A stretch of 64,000 bases of DNA from CAYMZZ01 sp964395095 (GTDB taxonomy: Bacteria; Bacteroidota; Bacteroidia; Chitinophagales; Chitinophagaceae): the NCBI GenBank assembly GCA_964395095.1, contig CAYMZZ010000004.1, forward strand, positions 261,968-325,967. The letters run 5' to 3'. Position numbers and translations under genes: made by a program. The notes under the pieces were generated by a model. The model was not told the origin of the DNA and did no database searches. It was given only the letters and a program-made list of their open reading frames with translations. Positions 62,401-64,000 of the stretch are shown piece by piece. Position 1 is the first letter of the stretch; every line of letters begins with the position of its first letter.

Positions 62401-64000
62401 TGCTGCTGATACCCAATGTGGGGCCCAATGGAGAATTTATTTTATCCTCATCCGGCAGAAGAAAAGGCGATGCGGGTTTTTATTTTCTCCTCAACGACCG
62501 GAAAGGCAATACCTGGACTCAATTCCATCGGTCATTCCGTGACCAACTAACCGTAACAGCAGGCAACAATCAAATTGATGCAGAGCAGGTGCTCACGCTA
62601 TGGGGATGGAAGGTTCTGACCATGAAATACCAGATACATAAGAATGCAGAGGCGAAATGATGAGGAAAATGCCGCAACACATAATTGGTAGTACAAACAG
62701 CCAGGGTGAATGTAATGGTAAGGATGCGTTGCAGCAATTGCCTACGCCACTTTTAGGGGTGGGTGGCGGGCGGGGCAGTGTACTACCTTAATTTCACCTG
62801 CTCAATGTATTCAGGGAAATGAATGACCTTCCTGACATCAGCAGGGTTAAATAAGAAAGCGGCTACATCCCGACCCATTTCGTTCATATCGAGTTGAATC
62901 AAGATTTTTTCTTCCAGGTGACCAGACAAACCTTCTTTGTACAATAGTTCGGGAAACCGAATATGACAATGAAAGGCACTTTTAAGTATTGTTTTCATTT
63001 CTACCTGGTATCCTTCTTTCTCCAATTCCCTTTCTATTATTTGCGCCACTTTCTGAAATTCACTTTCTTCCATTCCAAAATTGTCAAAGTCAAGGTCCTC
63101 AGAAAAGCGATTATTGCCATGCACAATTCTCAAGCAAGTGCCGCCCAGAAAACACAGCCGGTTAGCGAATTCACTGTCGAACACAATTTGAAGTATTTTA
63201 TGCTGAAGATATTCGCGAAGGATGAACCGCTTGAATCCGCGAAGATTTTCAGGGTAGTACTTTTCTATTTCAGTAAGTGGGAGCATTGTTCATAATTTTC
63301 TGAAACATGTGGAGTCGCTTCATTAAAGCCTGGCTTTCATAGGCCGAAGCGTAGTGATAAATTTTTTTCCAGTCAAGCCGGTTCTCCAGTTCAAATGCAT
63401 TCAGGCGCATAGCCTTAATATCCTCTTCAGTCTTTAACCCTGCATTTAAGTAAAAATAATCGAGCAAGGCTTTTTCGGGTTCCGCCATCAGGATCGGAAA
63501 ATTGTCGTTTCTAACAACTGCATAGCCGAAATAACAGGAAGTAGGAATGGTTTGGTATTGAAACAGTCCAACCGCTGTATTATATTTAGTTGTTTTTCGC
63601 GTACTAACCGCCTGAAGTGTGTAAACGGCTTCGGGGATCAAATTATAAAACGACAGGGCTGACGCCAGGGAAACGTAGGAAGGCTGAAGCAGGCAGTTGC
63701 TGATTCGGTAAAGCAGGTTTTCATTGATGGCAACCTCGTTAAACAGATACCATTTATTGATCAGCTTTTTGAGGTAGCCTTTCTTTTGCCATTCCACCAG
63801 CCGCTTGGTATCCATCGTCGGAAAGGCTTTTTTCATTTCCACTGTAGAAACTACCTGAAGCGGCAGCAGGGCTTTCTCAAACTCCCGGTATGTTAAATTA
63901 TTTCTTATAATTCCTATTTTTAGCAAATATAAGAAATAAAATTAAAATTTGCATACTGGCTCTATCCAGGCTCCAGGCTATGGGTAGGGGCGCCCTGCAG

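Overview
The window looks like a chromosomal segment of a Bacteroidota bacterium, most likely family Chitinophagaceae. The evidence is a complete alternative complex III / cytochrome oxidase cluster, SusC-like outer-membrane receptors with a carboxypeptidase-regulatory prefix, a type IX secretion sorting domain, DUF3078, DUF4221, DUF5522 and DUF6787 proteins, promoters of the TTG...TAnnTTTG type, and start sites without obvious Shine-Dalgarno sequences. Genus cannot be fixed from sequence reading alone. A run of exactly 100 N at 37686-37785 marks a scaffold join inside a tandem repeat.

Layout. 1-5.8 kb: the 5' part of a TonB-dependent receptor, a pair of small lipoproteins, a SymE-like toxin gene, a Bro-N gene, then a broken partial copy of the receptor's 5' end with its upstream DNA. 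5.9-9.4 kb: an AT-rich defence/toxin block holding a BstYI/BglII-family restriction endonuclease, its N4-cytosine-type methyltransferase, a second SymE-like protein, a small XRE regulator and a Doc/Fic-type toxin. 9.6-14.4 kb: hypothetical genes, an HhH-GPD glycosylase-like protein, a gene remnant and interspersed repeats. 14.4-24.6 kb: secreted proteins of unknown role, a TPR histidine kinase with its LuxR-type response regulator, a beta-propeller protein and a methyltransferase. 24.9-37.5 kb: NTF2-like protein, SGNH esterase lipoprotein, DUF418 pseudogene, two class C beta-lactamase-like hydrolases, a very large GloVer-repeat type IX-secreted protein, purN, an MNT nucleotidyltransferase and small membrane proteins.

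38.4-55.1 kb is the functional core: actA-B-C-D-E-F (quinol:cytochrome c oxidoreductase), coxB, coxA, ctaB (heme O synthase), two subunit III genes, subunit IV, a strong terminator, then a SCO copper chaperone and a DUF420 protein. Together these take electrons from menaquinol through alternative complex III to an aa3-type oxygen reductase and include its cofactor assembly. 55.1-64 kb: alkyltransferase-like protein, DUF5522, trmB, DUF3078, a tRNA-like structured RNA locus, an Lrp/AsnC regulator, an OppC/DppC-type permease, small lipoproteins, a possible CrtA-like monooxygenase and an AbiE-type toxin-antitoxin pair at the right edge.

The most unusual signals are non-coding: (i) a 172-nt tRNA-like locus with canonical acceptor, D, anticodon-position and T arms but about 100 nt between the anticodon and T arms; (ii) intergenic inverted repeats between many genes of the respiratory cluster and elsewhere, whose arms are strings of one short variable word; (iii) two copies of a hairpin that buries the start codon of a SymE-like gene; and (iv) several families of interspersed palindromes.
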